IMG/VR virus record: IMGVR_UViG_3300044699_000095
Location: 1-37,369 of that record
Source of the DNA: a virus
Direction: 5' to 3' (one strand)
Length of the DNA: 37,369 nucleotides
Part shown: positions 26,799 through 33,875 of the stretch, in pieces
Numbering within the stretch: the first letter of the stretch is position 1
How the letters are laid out: each line of letters begins with the position of its first letter
Notes under the pieces: generated by a model
Seen by the model: the letters and a program-made list of their open reading frames with translations, nothing else
Told to the model about the DNA's origin: nothing
The model's database searches: none
Translations under genes and position numbers: made by a program

Positions 26799-27140
26799 CT
26801 AAGCCGCATTTACCGCCCGGTCCTTCAAGTCTCGCACTAACTCGCCGGCCCGATCAATCTTCCCCGCCGCCCGCTTCGGCGCCCGCTTCGGCGCCCAGGT
26901 TTTATCGCCGCATTCTTTCGGTAAATTCGCCTCGGTGAAAAGCGCCAGTTTCGTTACACGGCTCCCGTCGAACATCCCAGCGGCGCGAAAATCGCGCGGT
27001 TCCGCGTTCGTGTTGTCAGATTCCAGGAACTCTCCAATCGGCGTCTTTTCCCAAAAAGACCAACCGGACGACCATCCTTTCGCCAGCATGATGTATTCGT
27101 AAGTTTCCGTGTCGACCAAATACAGCCGGTTATTCGCCAT
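26799..27140 (-). CDS. Hypothetical protein (113 aa)
   Basis: Begins NRLYLVDTETYEYIMLAKGW and WSFWEKTPIGEFLE, a pattern seen in short phage proteins of unknown function. The tail contains KRAPKRAAGK, encoded by a repeated Pro/Gly-codon stretch. Intact, two bases from the upstream gene's stop. 26706-26798 holds no gene. Confidence 0.6.
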   Translation of the reverse strand: MANNRLYLVDTETYEYIMLAKGWSSGWSFWEKTPIGEFLESDNTNAEPRDFRAAGMFDGSRVTKLALFTEANLPKECGDKTWAPKRAPKRAAGKIDRAGELVRDLKDRAVNAA

Positions 27141-27141
27141 C

Positions 27142-27657
27142 TCAATCCTTCCCCGCCGCCCGCTTCGGCACGGCCTTAATCCTGCGGCTGCCGGTGCGCG
27201 CCTCGATCACGAGGCTCGCCGCGCGGGTCTTGCCGAGCAGATCTTCGAGCACGCCGATCGGCACGCTCGCCAACTCCAAAAACTTATCGAGACCGATCAC
27301 GCCCACCAGGTCGCGCATGCTGCGCACGCGGCGCTCGCGTTCCCGCGCCGAGAGGTGCAGGCGGTAGACGTGTCCTTCGATGACGCCGTTGACGTCTGGC
27401 GGCACGATGTCGAACCACGACTTGATGGCGCGCTTCAGCGTGTCGTAGCGGGCTATGTCCGGTGCGTTCACTTGCATCCTGCGGTCTAACTCGCCAAATT
27501 CATCGACCATCGCGCGTTGCTTGCGATCGACCTGAACCGCCAGTTCCATCGATGCGTTGAAGGCGACCTCTTCGGGGTGGAGTTTCTGCGGGCGGCCCCG
27601 GGGGCGTTTAGCGGGCGCGTATGCGGGCTGCGTGGCGCGGGCGGCGGGGCGTCTCAC
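27142..27657 (-). CDS. Hypothetical protein with AT-hook-like N-terminus (171 aa)
   Basis: ATG overlaps the upstream TGA (ATGA). Residues 15-25 read AKRPRGRPQK, an AT-hook-like core (RGRP) that could contact DNA. The rest is helical (LAVQVDRKQRAMVDEFGELD, RYDTLKRAIKSWFD, RSMRDLVGVIGLDKFLELA) and ends KRAAGKD. Function unknown; the hook suggests a DNA-associated role. Confidence 0.6.
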   Translation of the reverse strand: MRRPAARATQPAYAPAKRPRGRPQKLHPEEVAFNASMELAVQVDRKQRAMVDEFGELDRRMQVNAPDIARYDTLKRAIKSWFDIVPPDVNGVIEGHVYRLHLSARERERRVRSMRDLVGVIGLDKFLELASVPIGVLEDLLGKTRAASLVIEARTGSRRIKAVPKRAAGKD

Positions 27658-27875
27658 CTGAAGCCTTCAATAAAATGGCGCATCTCGTGCGGCGTACGTA
27701 GGCTGCCGACCATGTAGAGCCCCATGCCGATATCGTAACCGGGATGGTTTTGCGTTTCTGGATGCTTGGTCAGATCGGACCCGATGGATGTTAGGGCCTG
27801 GAGCAAATCGCCCATCTCGACATACTCCAGGGCGCGCTTCTTTGCGCATTTCAGATGCTCTTCACGAGTGATCAT
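27654..27875 (-). CDS. Hypothetical protein (73 aa)
   Basis: ATGA-coupled on both sides. Helical N-terminus (REEHLKCAKKRALEYVEMGD, LLQALTSIGSDLTKHPE) followed by a short Gly-rich part and HEMRHFIEGF. No family name; such short proteins are common in phage early operons. Confidence 0.6.
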   Translation of the reverse strand: MITREEHLKCAKKRALEYVEMGDLLQALTSIGSDLTKHPETQNHPGYDIGMGLYMVGSLRTPHEMRHFIEGFR

Positions 27876-28075
27876 GCGCCCTTCTGCAGTCTGCGCCGGT
27901 AAGCGATCTTCCGGGCCAGGTCGAGGATAGCCCCGTAATCGACGCTGTGCGCCTCACGGCGGCCCTTCAGGCGGATGGTGAGGTGCCGGGGCTCGAGCGA
28001 GACGACGAGGGCGTCTGTGCGTTCGTAGACGTCAGTTTCGCGGATGAGTGGAGCGCCGGGGCGTAGTTTGGTCAT
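27872..28075 (-). CDS. Hypothetical protein (67 aa)
   Basis: ATG overlaps the stop inferred for the upstream HTH gene. Beta-rich: DVYERTDALVVSLEPRHLTI, RLKGRREAHSVDYGAILDL, then a basic end ARKIAYRRRLQKGA. Function unknown. Confidence 0.6.
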   Translation of the reverse strand: MTKLRPGAPLIRETDVYERTDALVVSLEPRHLTIRLKGRREAHSVDYGAILDLARKIAYRRRLQKGA

Positions 28076-28427
28076 GCAATCGCCTTCGCAGATCTTCTAC
28101 GGATACCACAAGGCACGCGCCGGGGTGCGCTGCAACGCGCTCCAGCAGTGTCTGCTCGCCGCACCAGCAACATGCAGTCAAACCGGTCACGCCACGCCCG
28201 ATTACCAGATACTCGCCCTGCGGATGGCGAATGTGCAGCGTCCGGATGCGGTGGAGCGAGACGCCTTTCCGCCGCAGCTCCGCGACGATGGCCGCAACAA
28301 CGGCCTGGTCCTCGTCGAAGTCGCGGCCGCGGGCGGTTGTGGTCGACGCAATCACACCCGTGTTGTGCCACCACTGGATTTCGCGCGGGGTGGTGCGGGT
28401 TCGCTGGCAGAGTTCGTCGGTGGTCAT
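28072..28427 (-). CDS. MerR-like winged HTH protein (one frameshift)
   Basis: About 118 residues. The start, MTTDELCQRTRTTPREIQWW then HNTGVIAS and RGRDFDEDQAVVAAIVAEL and RRKGVSLHRIRTL, is the MerR winged-helix: helix-turn-helix, wing and a DEDQ-type helix. A second part carries CCWCG, possibly metal binding, and a hydrophobic strand (GACLVVSVEDL). Without correction the frame runs 44 bases into the next gene; with one base restored near 28095 it ends VEDLRKAIA and TGA overlaps the next ATG. Candidate transcription regulator of the phage. Confidence 0.65.
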
Positions 28428-28510
28428 CGCTTTCGCCTGCGATCCTGCCTGGCGACGTCGATCACCAGGAGCGCCAGCACGATCACCGCAACCGCCATAA
28501 TCACTTCCAT
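28424..28510 (-). CDS. Transmembrane microprotein (28 aa)
   Basis: ATG at 28510 with GGAG nine bases upstream; TGA overlaps the ATG of the MerR-like gene. The peptide (MEVIMAVAVIVLALLVIDVA, then RQDRRRKR) is one membrane helix with a basic cytoplasmic end. Too short for automatic gene calling. Confidence 0.6.
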   Translation of the reverse strand: MEVIMAVAVIVLALLVIDVARQDRRRKR

Positions 28511-28516
28511 AGCTGG

Positions 28517-28910
28517 TTACTCCTTCGCAAAGGCCCGTTGCGGCGCCATCGCTTCATCAGCGTTCAGGACGTGCCGGCCCTGTTCGACGCCAACCTTGAT
28601 CCGGCGCAGGCCAGGGAAGCACCAGAGGCTGTAGTAGTTGCTCGGATCGAGTAGCCGGCCCTCGGCCGGGTACAACTCGAACGCCTCGCACTCGGGGCCG
28701 GCGATCTGGTTTTTAATTCCCTGAAATTCGCGCCAGTCATGGCGTGCCGTTCCATCGAGGCTATTGATCCCGATCTGAATCATGCCTTCGCGCGTGCCGA
28801 ATACCGGATCGCGGGACCATCGGGCGCACGGTCACCTGGTAGACGTCGTTCTCCCAGATCTCCGGACGGTTCGTGTCGTCAACGATGCCGCTTTTGAATT
28901 TATCTAGCGT
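28517..28910 (-). CDS. Phage hypothetical, DUF7694-like (one frameshift, start unresolved)
   Basis: About 130 residues. The N-terminal frame reads LDKFKSGIVDDTNRPEIWEN and DVYQVTVRPM; after an indel near 28805 it continues DPVFGTREGMIQIGINSLDG, then HDWREFQGIKNQIAGPE and ELYPAEGRLLDPSNYYSLW. The HDWRx-x-Q-IKN-x-x-GPE and ELYPAExRL-D motifs match a widespread phage family of unknown function (DUF7694 is my recollection). No clear start codon is visible before LDKF; the frame overlaps the TAG of the upstream gene. Confidence 0.6.
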
Positions 28911-29071
28911 TCTGTGCTGCCGCTTACAGGCTCCGCGGCCGCCTCGGGGTGGACCGCGCGCCAGGCTGCGACTAGTTTGCGCCGCTCCTCGAGCATATCG
29001 CGCACGGAATAATCAACGTTGCGCCGCCGGATCTCCTCCAGCATGGCGTTTACTCTGTCTTCAGTCGTCAT
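28904..29071 (-). CDS. Small coiled-coil protein (55 aa)
   Basis: ATG at 29071 with GGAGAGG upstream. The product is helical and charged (EDRVNAMLEEIRRRNVDYSV, RDMLEERRKLVAAWRAVHPE) and ends before the DUF7694-like gene. Function unknown. 29072-29099 holds only an 11-codon frame coupled at both ends, noted under rejected items. Confidence 0.55.
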   Translation of the reverse strand: MTTEDRVNAMLEEIRRRNVDYSVRDMLEERRKLVAAWRAVHPEAAAEPVSGSTER

Positions 29072-29099
29072 AGCCTCTCCAACAGCGGCCGGCAGCGGT

Positions 29100-29351
29100 T
29101 CATGGCTCTCCTAAAAATTCGTAGATTCTCATCGGGATGCCCGTGTCGTCGGTGATCCCGTCTTCGGCGGTGCGCTTGGCGAAGAAGTGCATGTTGATCT
29201 CGCCTGCATAGAAGTGCACACCGAATGGAGAAACGTCGGTCACCCACCACGAAAATATCTGAGGAATTCCTTTCTTCTGCAGGAAGACGACGGCGGGCAG
29301 CGTCAGCTTTTCAAGGTCACTCACGGTCAACTGTTTACCTAATTCGTTCAT
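29100..29351 (-). CDS. Hypothetical protein (83 aa)
   Basis: ATG at 29351 overlaps the TGA of the HNH-like gene. Helix then beta: NELGKQLTVSDLEKLTL, PAVVFLQKKG, IFSWWVTDVSPFGVHFYAG. A longer frame to 29492 is rejected because it covers the upstream gene. Family unknown. Confidence 0.55.
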   Translation of the reverse strand: MNELGKQLTVSDLEKLTLPAVVFLQKKGIPQIFSWWVTDVSPFGVHFYAGEINMHFFAKRTAEDGITDDTGIPMRIYEFLGEP

Positions 29352-29650
29352 GACGGGCACTCCCTCAGTAATTGGAGGATGGGCCGCTCCGCATCGAGTT
29401 CGTTGGCTCTTTCCTCGCGGCGCCGCGCCAGATAGCGCTTGTAGGCCTCGGCCCAAATCGGGTAATCGAGACGCCGGTGACACGCCCGGCACAGCAGCAC
29501 GATGTCGTCGTCATCGTCGGAGAGGTGTGCCCGCTCGAGCATGCTGTAGAGCCCCATCGGGCGATCCGGGATGGCACACCGTGCGCACTCGTAGCAACCT
29601 TCCGCCAGGTCTGCCGGCCGCCGGACTCGCCAGGAATACGAATAGAACAT
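29348..29650 (-). CDS. HNH endonuclease-like zinc protein (100 aa)
   Basis: Contains CYECARC near residue 23, then ERAHLSDDDDDIVLLCRACH and RRLDYPIWAEAYKRYLA. The AH-x-S, C-x2-C-H-x-x-LD arrangement is that of small HNH nucleases, in which zinc-holding Cys pairs frame a His-metal finger, though the central Asn is not obvious and activity is uncertain. HNH proteins help terminase in some phages; here it sits among early-type genes. Confidence 0.55.
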   Translation of the reverse strand: MFYSYSWRVRRPADLAEGCYECARCAIPDRPMGLYSMLERAHLSDDDDDIVLLCRACHRRLDYPIWAEAYKRYLARRREERANELDAERPILQLLRECPS

Positions 29651-29654
29651 GGGT

Positions 29655-29864
29655 TCACCGGATGACTCTAAATTCTTCAGGGATCTGGTATTGCGGGAAC
29701 TGCAGGTTGCCCTCATTGAGCTCATTGAGAAACTGCAGCCAACCCCAGAAGGCTTGACGGTCGGTGGCGGAGCCGGCCGCAATCCCGATCGCGACAAGCA
29801 TGTTGTGGTATTCCGCCCGCGACATTTCGAGGGTGACCGTGTCGCCATGTTCGGTGTACTTCAT
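29655..29864 (-). CDS. Hypothetical protein (69 aa)
   Basis: ATG at 29864 overlaps the previous TGA. Sequence MKYTEHGDTVTLEMSRAEYH, NMLVAIGIAAGSATDRQAF, then LQFLNELNEGN looks like a small beta-hairpin plus helices. An upstream in-frame start is rejected because it lies within the neighbouring gene. Function unknown. Confidence 0.6.
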   Translation of the reverse strand: MKYTEHGDTVTLEMSRAEYHNMLVAIGIAAGSATDRQAFWGWLQFLNELNEGNLQFPQYQIPEEFRVIR

Positions 29865-30064
29865 GCGTCCTCTTTCGATAACTTCACCGCCACCGGCGCC
29901 GCTCCACTCACATAGTGCGGCCAGGAGAAATACCAACCCCGAGTGTCAAGGATATCCACGTAGACCATCCCGCAGGCGCAGGTAGCCGCCAGAGACATGA
30001 CGCCGATCGGCACGGTGGCGCCGCACGAGGGGCACTCATGGGCGCTCCAGAGCAGGGTGCTCAT
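29861..30064 (-). CDS. Zinc-ribbon-like protein (67 aa)
   Basis: CPSCGATVPIG and CACG suggest a short zinc ribbon at residues 11-31, followed by a beta-rich tail. ATGA-coupled to both neighbours. Function unknown. Confidence 0.55.
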   Translation of the reverse strand: MSTLLWSAHECPSCGATVPIGVMSLAATCACGMVYVDILDTRGWYFSWPHYVSGAAPVAVKLSKEDA

Positions 30065-30261
30065 GAGCCTGCCCTCACCGGCGCCGCCTCTCCGCTACCC
30101 TCCCCCGAGCGTAGCGAGGCCGCGGCGCCGGCCTGCGTCCCGTGCGCAAGGTCAGGATGCGTCCAGCCCTGCCCGGGCACGTACCCGTGGCCGGCGTAGG
30201 GGTGCTGCGCCCAGTCTGCGGGCGCGTGTAGGCGTTTAGCGGTGCAGGCTGCGCAGTTCAA
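30061..30261 (-). CDS. Hypothetical Cys-containing protein (66 aa)
   Basis: MNCAACTAKRLHAPADWAQH then PYAGHGYVPGQGWTHPDLAH; the second half is low-complexity Ala/Gly/Ser/Glu. Its stop overlaps the next ATG, and its start lies inside the end of the 30236 gene. Family unknown; the Gly/His/Trp-rich block is well conserved-looking. Confidence 0.5.
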   Translation of the reverse strand: MNCAACTAKRLHAPADWAQHPYAGHGYVPGQGWTHPDLAHGTQAGAAASLRSGEGSGEAAPVRAGS

Positions 30262-30727
30262 TGGATTCTTTCCTCCTTGCGGCGTTGTTCCTGCGGGGTA
30301 AATCTCGCTGTACCTGAATCTTCATCCAGTCGAACTCCATCAAGGCATCCCAGCCGTGCCGCTCGAGTTCGACGCCAAAGGCGTTGACTTCCGCAGGGTG
30401 ATCGCGTTTTACGCGGGCTGCGGCCTCCCGCCAATCCTTGAATGCGTCGATGCGTTGCTGCTTGTCATCAATGCGCGCCAACTCGGCACGCCCTCGTGGG
30501 CTCTCATAATACAGGCAGTCCCTCACGGTTTGCCAGAGCACCGCCTTGCGGGTTTCAGCGTGTTCCGCCTTGGTGGCTACTCTCAGAAGATTGGAGGCGA
30601 AAGGGGGATCAGGCGGGCCGTACTTCTGCTCCCAGTGCTCCTTCTGTTTTTTGGCGTCGATCGATTGCCGCTCTTCTCCAAGTTTCGATTGGTCGAACTT
30701 CGCACGGAATGCGCAGAGCAGGCGCAT
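30236..30727 (-). CDS. Hypothetical protein (163 aa)
   Basis: A highly charged, helical protein (FDQSKLGEERQSIDAKKQ, HWEQKYGPPDPPF, RIDDKQQRIDAFKDWREA, WDALMEFDWMKIQVQRDL). The frame stays open upstream of ATG 30727 for about 25 codons (VQEARTTWEGGWPEKGG), so the true start may be earlier or the gene may be joined to the preceding one through an indel. Function unknown. Confidence 0.55.
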   Translation of the reverse strand: MRLLCAFRAKFDQSKLGEERQSIDAKKQKEHWEQKYGPPDPPFASNLLRVATKAEHAETRKAVLWQTVRDCLYYESPRGRAELARIDDKQQRIDAFKDWREAAARVKRDHPAEVNAFGVELERHGWDALMEFDWMKIQVQRDLPRRNNAARRKESIELRSLHR

Positions 30728-30954
30728 CGTTCCGCCTTTCTCCGGCCAGCCTCCCTCCCACGTAGTTCGGGCCTCCTGAACGATCGCCGTTGCTGCTCGA
30801 GCGGCGTCCAGGGGCGGCCGTCAAAGATACCTCCCTTGCACCAGCCCTGAATGTCCATTGCTGTTGCCATTACCGCGCCCGCGGCCCTCGGGTGGCCGAT
30901 GGTTGCGAGCGACTCAGCGAGAACTAGCGCGTCTTGCACGGTGATATCAGCCAT
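30583..30954 (-). CDS. Hypothetical protein (up to 123 aa; C-terminal half uncertain)
   Basis: ATG overlaps the end of the replication-like gene by eight bases. The first 55 residues (ITVQDALVLAESLATIGHPR, AAGAVMATAMDIQGW, DGRPWTPLEQQ) look real. The remaining Arg/Ser-rich residues overlap the next gene in a different frame and are doubtful; an indel near 30780 is likely. Confidence 0.5.
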   Translation of the reverse strand: MADITVQDALVLAESLATIGHPRAAGAVMATAMDIQGWCKGGIFDGRPWTPLEQQRRSFRRPELRGREAGRRKAERCACSAHSVRSSTNRNLEKSGNRSTPKNRRSTGSRSTARLIPLSPPIF

Positions 30955-31960
30955 GCGACACCCCCCTGATCCGCATTGCTCTTTCCATCAATGATTCACC
31001 TCCGGAGCCGTTCCCGGCCACCAGTCCGCGAGCGGCTACCTGTTTTGCGATGGCCTCAATGCCGGTCCACTTCCGGATTCCTGGCGCAGACAGGACCGCG
31101 GTTTCGAACTGCGGCAATAGCTCTTCTGTGAGATGGGCGGCAATGCGCGCGAACATGCTATCTGACAGAAAGTCAGGTGGACTGGCTTTCGCCAGAACTG
31201 TGCGCAGAGTGCCGTGCCACAGGCAGGCAGGCGGAACAGAAGTGGCCTGACTGCCTGCTGGTGGGGGTGTTTTTGATACTGTTTCTTCCGGGGTAGGGAA
31301 GGTGGAGGAGGGCGAGGGTTGGGCGCTTGGAGATACGGTTCCAACATGTTGGGTGTTGGGTTTAATAGTCTGGGGGAATTTGACCGCGCCTTGAGCCACT
31401 GCTTGTACTTCCCCAAGCGGACTATTTTGATGCGATTGACCGTGGCCTCGGCGGACTCGAGTTCCTGAAAGTCCGCTCGGTCCCGGACTTTCCACTCGTT
31501 GTTGAACGCTTCGAAAAGTCCGCTCGGTCCCGGACTTTTGGACTTTTCTGAATTGTCGGTTTCGGGGTGTTTCGGGTAGGATCATCAACAGGATACAGCT
31601 TGTGGCCGTCCGGTGGAAGCACAAAGTTCAATTCACGTAAAAGAGCCACGCAATCGTGGACCCGCTGCTTCTTCACCCCGAAGTGATCCGCGCACGCCTG
31701 CTGCCCGAGCGGACTCCCTCCGATATCGTCCACGCAGTAGTCGGAATCGTTGCCCCAGGAGAGCCGCCATATCCAGGCCAGGACACGCCAGACCAGGGGC
31801 ACCTCGGGCACATGATGAAGGCTTCCATCGCGGCGTTGAAGATCGCGGTGAAGACGAGTTTCTTTCCCTTAACATCACGATGCCGCCCGTGAAACTCCGC
31901 AAAGGCCAAGGCCCAATCCGGCCCGCCTTTAGTCTCTCGGGCGGGGAAAGCGGCGGTCAT
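30947..31960 (-). CDS. Replication-initiator-like HTH protein (several frameshifts)
   Basis: About 337 residues after joining frames. ATG at 31960 gives MTAAFPARETKGGPDWALAF and GKKLVFTAIFNAAMEAFIM, then, in another frame, LVWRVLAWIWRLSWGN and the winged-helix part GQQACADHFGVKKQRVHDCV, ALLRELNFVLPPDGHKLY. A Pro/Ser/Thr-rich linker follows, then a helical C-terminus (MFARIAAHLTEELLPQFETA, WTGIEAIAKQVAARG). Helix-turn-helix N-terminus, linker and C-terminal partner domain is the plan of phage O-type replication initiators and helix-turn-helix helicase loaders. Two inverted repeats lie inside the linker region. Frame changes near 31800, 31530, 31410. Confidence 0.55.
31467..31492. repeat. 26-bp inverted repeat, copy 1
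   Basis: GAAAGTCCG-N8-CGGACTTTC with centre CTCGGTCC. Part of a three-copy set (also 31514-31539 and 31981-32006) with identical 9-8-9 geometry; read as origin-type iterons or operators of the replication gene. Confidence 0.85.
31514..31539. repeat. 26-bp inverted repeat, copy 2
   Basis: AAAAGTCCG-N8-CGGACTTTT, same centre CTCGGTCC as copy 1, 47 bases away. A further half-site GGACTTTT follows at once. Confidence 0.85.
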
Positions 31961-32067
31961 CGCACACCCCGAATCGGTAAAAAAGTCCGCTCGGGTCCGG
32001 ACTTTTGGGGCCTGCATCGAATGACCGAGTGGGTCAGGTTCCTGCCTGTCTCCGTGTCTTTGGGCAT
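31957..32067 (-). CDS. Small hypothetical protein (36 aa), first gene of the minus operon
   Basis: ATG at 32067 has AGGAG seven bases upstream and TGA overlaps the next ATG (ATGA). The peptide (MPKDTETGRNLTHSVIRC, then RPQKSGPERTFLPIRGVR) covers inverted repeat copy 3. It may be a true leader peptide or only a vehicle for the repeat. Confidence 0.45.
   Translation of the reverse strand: MPKDTETGRNLTHSVIRCRPQKSGPERTFLPIRGVR
31981..32006. repeat. 26-bp inverted repeat, copy 3
   Basis: AAAAGTCCG-N8-CGGACTTTT with centre CTCGGGTC, one change from the other copies. It lies just upstream of the replication-like gene's start, where a bound protein could both repress the operon and mark an origin. 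Confidence 0.85.
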
Positions 32068-32432
32068 ACGCAATCTCCTGGGCGCGACAAAACACGCCCG
32101 AAAACCGTTATCAATTGCGCTGGGAGGTATGGCAGAATTGAAGGGAGCCGTACCCTCCGGCGTTTGTTTGCACTTGCGGCTGCGTCATTTCTTCCCGGAA
32201 GCTTCGCAGCGGTGAGGAACTACAGAATCAACGGAGGGGACCTTCCACGGCTGTAACGCGGGGCGGGGGCGGATCGCCAATCACAACACATGGTTATGAT
32301 GGCCTGCCTGTAGTACCCAAAGTACCGAACGACCTGTTGGCCCGAAGTGTGTCGCGTTAACCTGTGAGTGGGCCGGCGCAGTATTCGAAGTACTGTGCCA
32401 GCCCTGACCAATCCATGCTTTTGGGAGCACAG
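32068..32432. other. Divergent intergenic region
   Basis: Lies between the start of the minus-strand operon and the second recombinase. No convincing gene. It holds short repeats around AGTAC (GTAGTACCCAAAGTACCG near 32310 and CAGTA-TTCGAAG-TACTG near 32379-32395) that could bind a recombinase or repressor. Promoters for both directions are expected here but no strong -35/-10 pair stands out. Confidence 0.4.
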
Positions 32433-33379
32433 ATGGCTGACCAAAGTGTACCGCTCGTATCCCTGGAACGTCTCCGGATCGAGCAGTCGAAATTTCAACA
32501 AGGCTTGATTTCCGAGAACACCGCCGCGGGTATGCCTCCGACTGGAAAGTCTTCGAAGACTTTTGCGCGCGCTACCGCCTGACGGCGTTGCCGGCGAGCG
32601 AAGAAACGGTGAGCCTCTTCCTCACGGACCAATTGAGCCGTAGCAAAATCAGCACCGCCCGCCGGCGCAAGTGGGCCATCGTCTTCGAACACCGCAGCCG
32701 CGGAATGCCGTCTCCGGCGGGGTCCGTGACGAAGGAACTTCTGCGCGGCGCCCAGCGGATCCGCGGGGAGAAGCCGCGGCAGATGCGGCCGATCACCGTC
32801 GCGCAGCTGCGCGAGATGTCCGCCGGCCTCTGTAAGGTCGGGACTCCGGTCGCATTGCGCAACCGCGCAATACTGGTGCTTGGCTTCGCCTCCTCGTTGC
32901 GCCGTTCGAGCCTTACGAGGCTGCGCCTGGCGGACGTGGAGTTGTGCCAGCAGGGTTTGATAGTCTGCGTAAACCGGGAGAAGAACGATCAGGAGGCCAA
33001 GGGGCGCCTGGTGGCCATTCCGCGGGGAAAGCACCCTCATACCGACCCCGTGCGCGTCCTCGAAGCGTGGCTGCGCGTGCGTGCCGGCACTGCCGACGGG
33101 CCGTTGTTCCCACGGCTCGATTATTCTCACGAAGGCGAGGCGCTGGACGGTCAGAGCGTGTGCCGGGTGCTCAAGGAGACGCTGAGTACCGTTGGCATCG
33201 ACGCCAGCCAGCGGGGCGCGCATTCGCTCAGGAGCGGACTCATAACGGCGGCCGCGGAGGCCAATATCAGCGCGCTGCGCATCGCTGCCTATACCGCGCA
33301 GTCGCCTGAGATCGTGCGCCTCTACTTTCGCAGGAGTGAATTGTGGCGGGGTAACGTCGCGGGCTGCGTCGGGTTGTGA
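32433..33379 (+). CDS. Tyrosine recombinase with core-binding domain (one frameshift)
   Basis: About 315 residues. ATG at 32433 follows GGGAG. The N-terminal SAM-like domain reads SLERLRIEQSKFQQGLIS, then after restoring one G near 32530 (GCGGGGTAT read as GCGGGTAT) YASDWKVFEDFCARYRL and ETVSLFLTDQL. The catalytic domain has RNRAILVLGFASSLRRSSL with the first Arg, a KNDQEAKG turn, HSLRSG (H-x-x-R at 33221) and LYFRR with Tyr at 33323-33325. This is the full-length design of site-specific recombinases, unlike the short enzyme at 21094. It may be the true integrase or a resolvase-like enzyme. Confidence 0.8.
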
Positions 33380-33438
33380 TCCGTGGATCTCGGGTTGTGA
33401 AGGTTTTCTCGTATTCACTCCGGTCAAAGAGTGCTGCT

Positions 33439-33493
33439 GAGAACCGGCCGCAGTGACCAGACGCCTGGCGGCGCCATCTACGGCCGGGTTCTC
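33439..33493. other. Long imperfect hairpin downstream of recombinase
   Basis: GAGAACCGGCCG (33439-33450) pairs with CGGCCGGGTTCTC (33481-33493), a 12-bp stem with one bulged G; the enclosed 30 bases can fold again (CCAG-ACG-CCTGG). No T-run follows. A structured RNA, terminator or attachment site are all possible. Confidence 0.55.
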
Positions 33494-33875
33494 AAACCAT
33501 TGCCCGGGGATCAGCCGAGCGAAGAGATGGTAACAGACTCGCTGCCAGCAGCACAAGATCAGAGAAATCTGAGCGGGTAGTAGTACTGGGTTGTTTACCC
33601 GAAATGGGGATCTTGAGGCGGGAGACGGTGGTGCGCTACAGTTTTTGTGCACCGCCCCTCCTTTCTTTTGCACCACCTGGAGGGTTTTTGTCCCTGCATT
33701 TCAAGCGAGAGGTGGCAGGCTTGCGAGGCTTAACGCCACCTTTCGTTTCTGAGTCTGAAATCATACTAAGTCTGCTGGATATCAATGTTTGCCCGAAGTG
33801 TGAGTCTATTCCCCTGGTGAAGCACCCCGCAAGGGCTAGCGCGCGATTAGGGAGAATACTTGGCGAAAGTAAGCG
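33494..33875. other. Non-coding stretch
   Basis: I see no convincing gene. There is an inverted repeat GGTGGTGC / GCACCACC (33627-33634 and 33670-33677) with T-rich sequence inside, and base composition is lower in GC than the surroundings. A plus-strand frame from 33604 overlaps the convincing minus gene at 33876 and has poor composition. Confidence 0.4.

Noticed and set aside
29068-29103. 11-codon frame coupled to genes on both sides (minus strand)
   Set aside because: Too short to support as a gene; could be a coupling leader only.
32130-32256. Plus-strand short frames in the divergent region
   Set aside because: One starts after GGGAGG, but products are short and change character between frames; not enough support.
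32340-33802. 12-bp direct repeat GCCCGAAGTGTG on both sides of the second recombinase (32340-32351 and 33791-33802)
   Set aside because: A match of this length is expected by chance several times in 37 kb, and no flanking similarity supports an att pair.
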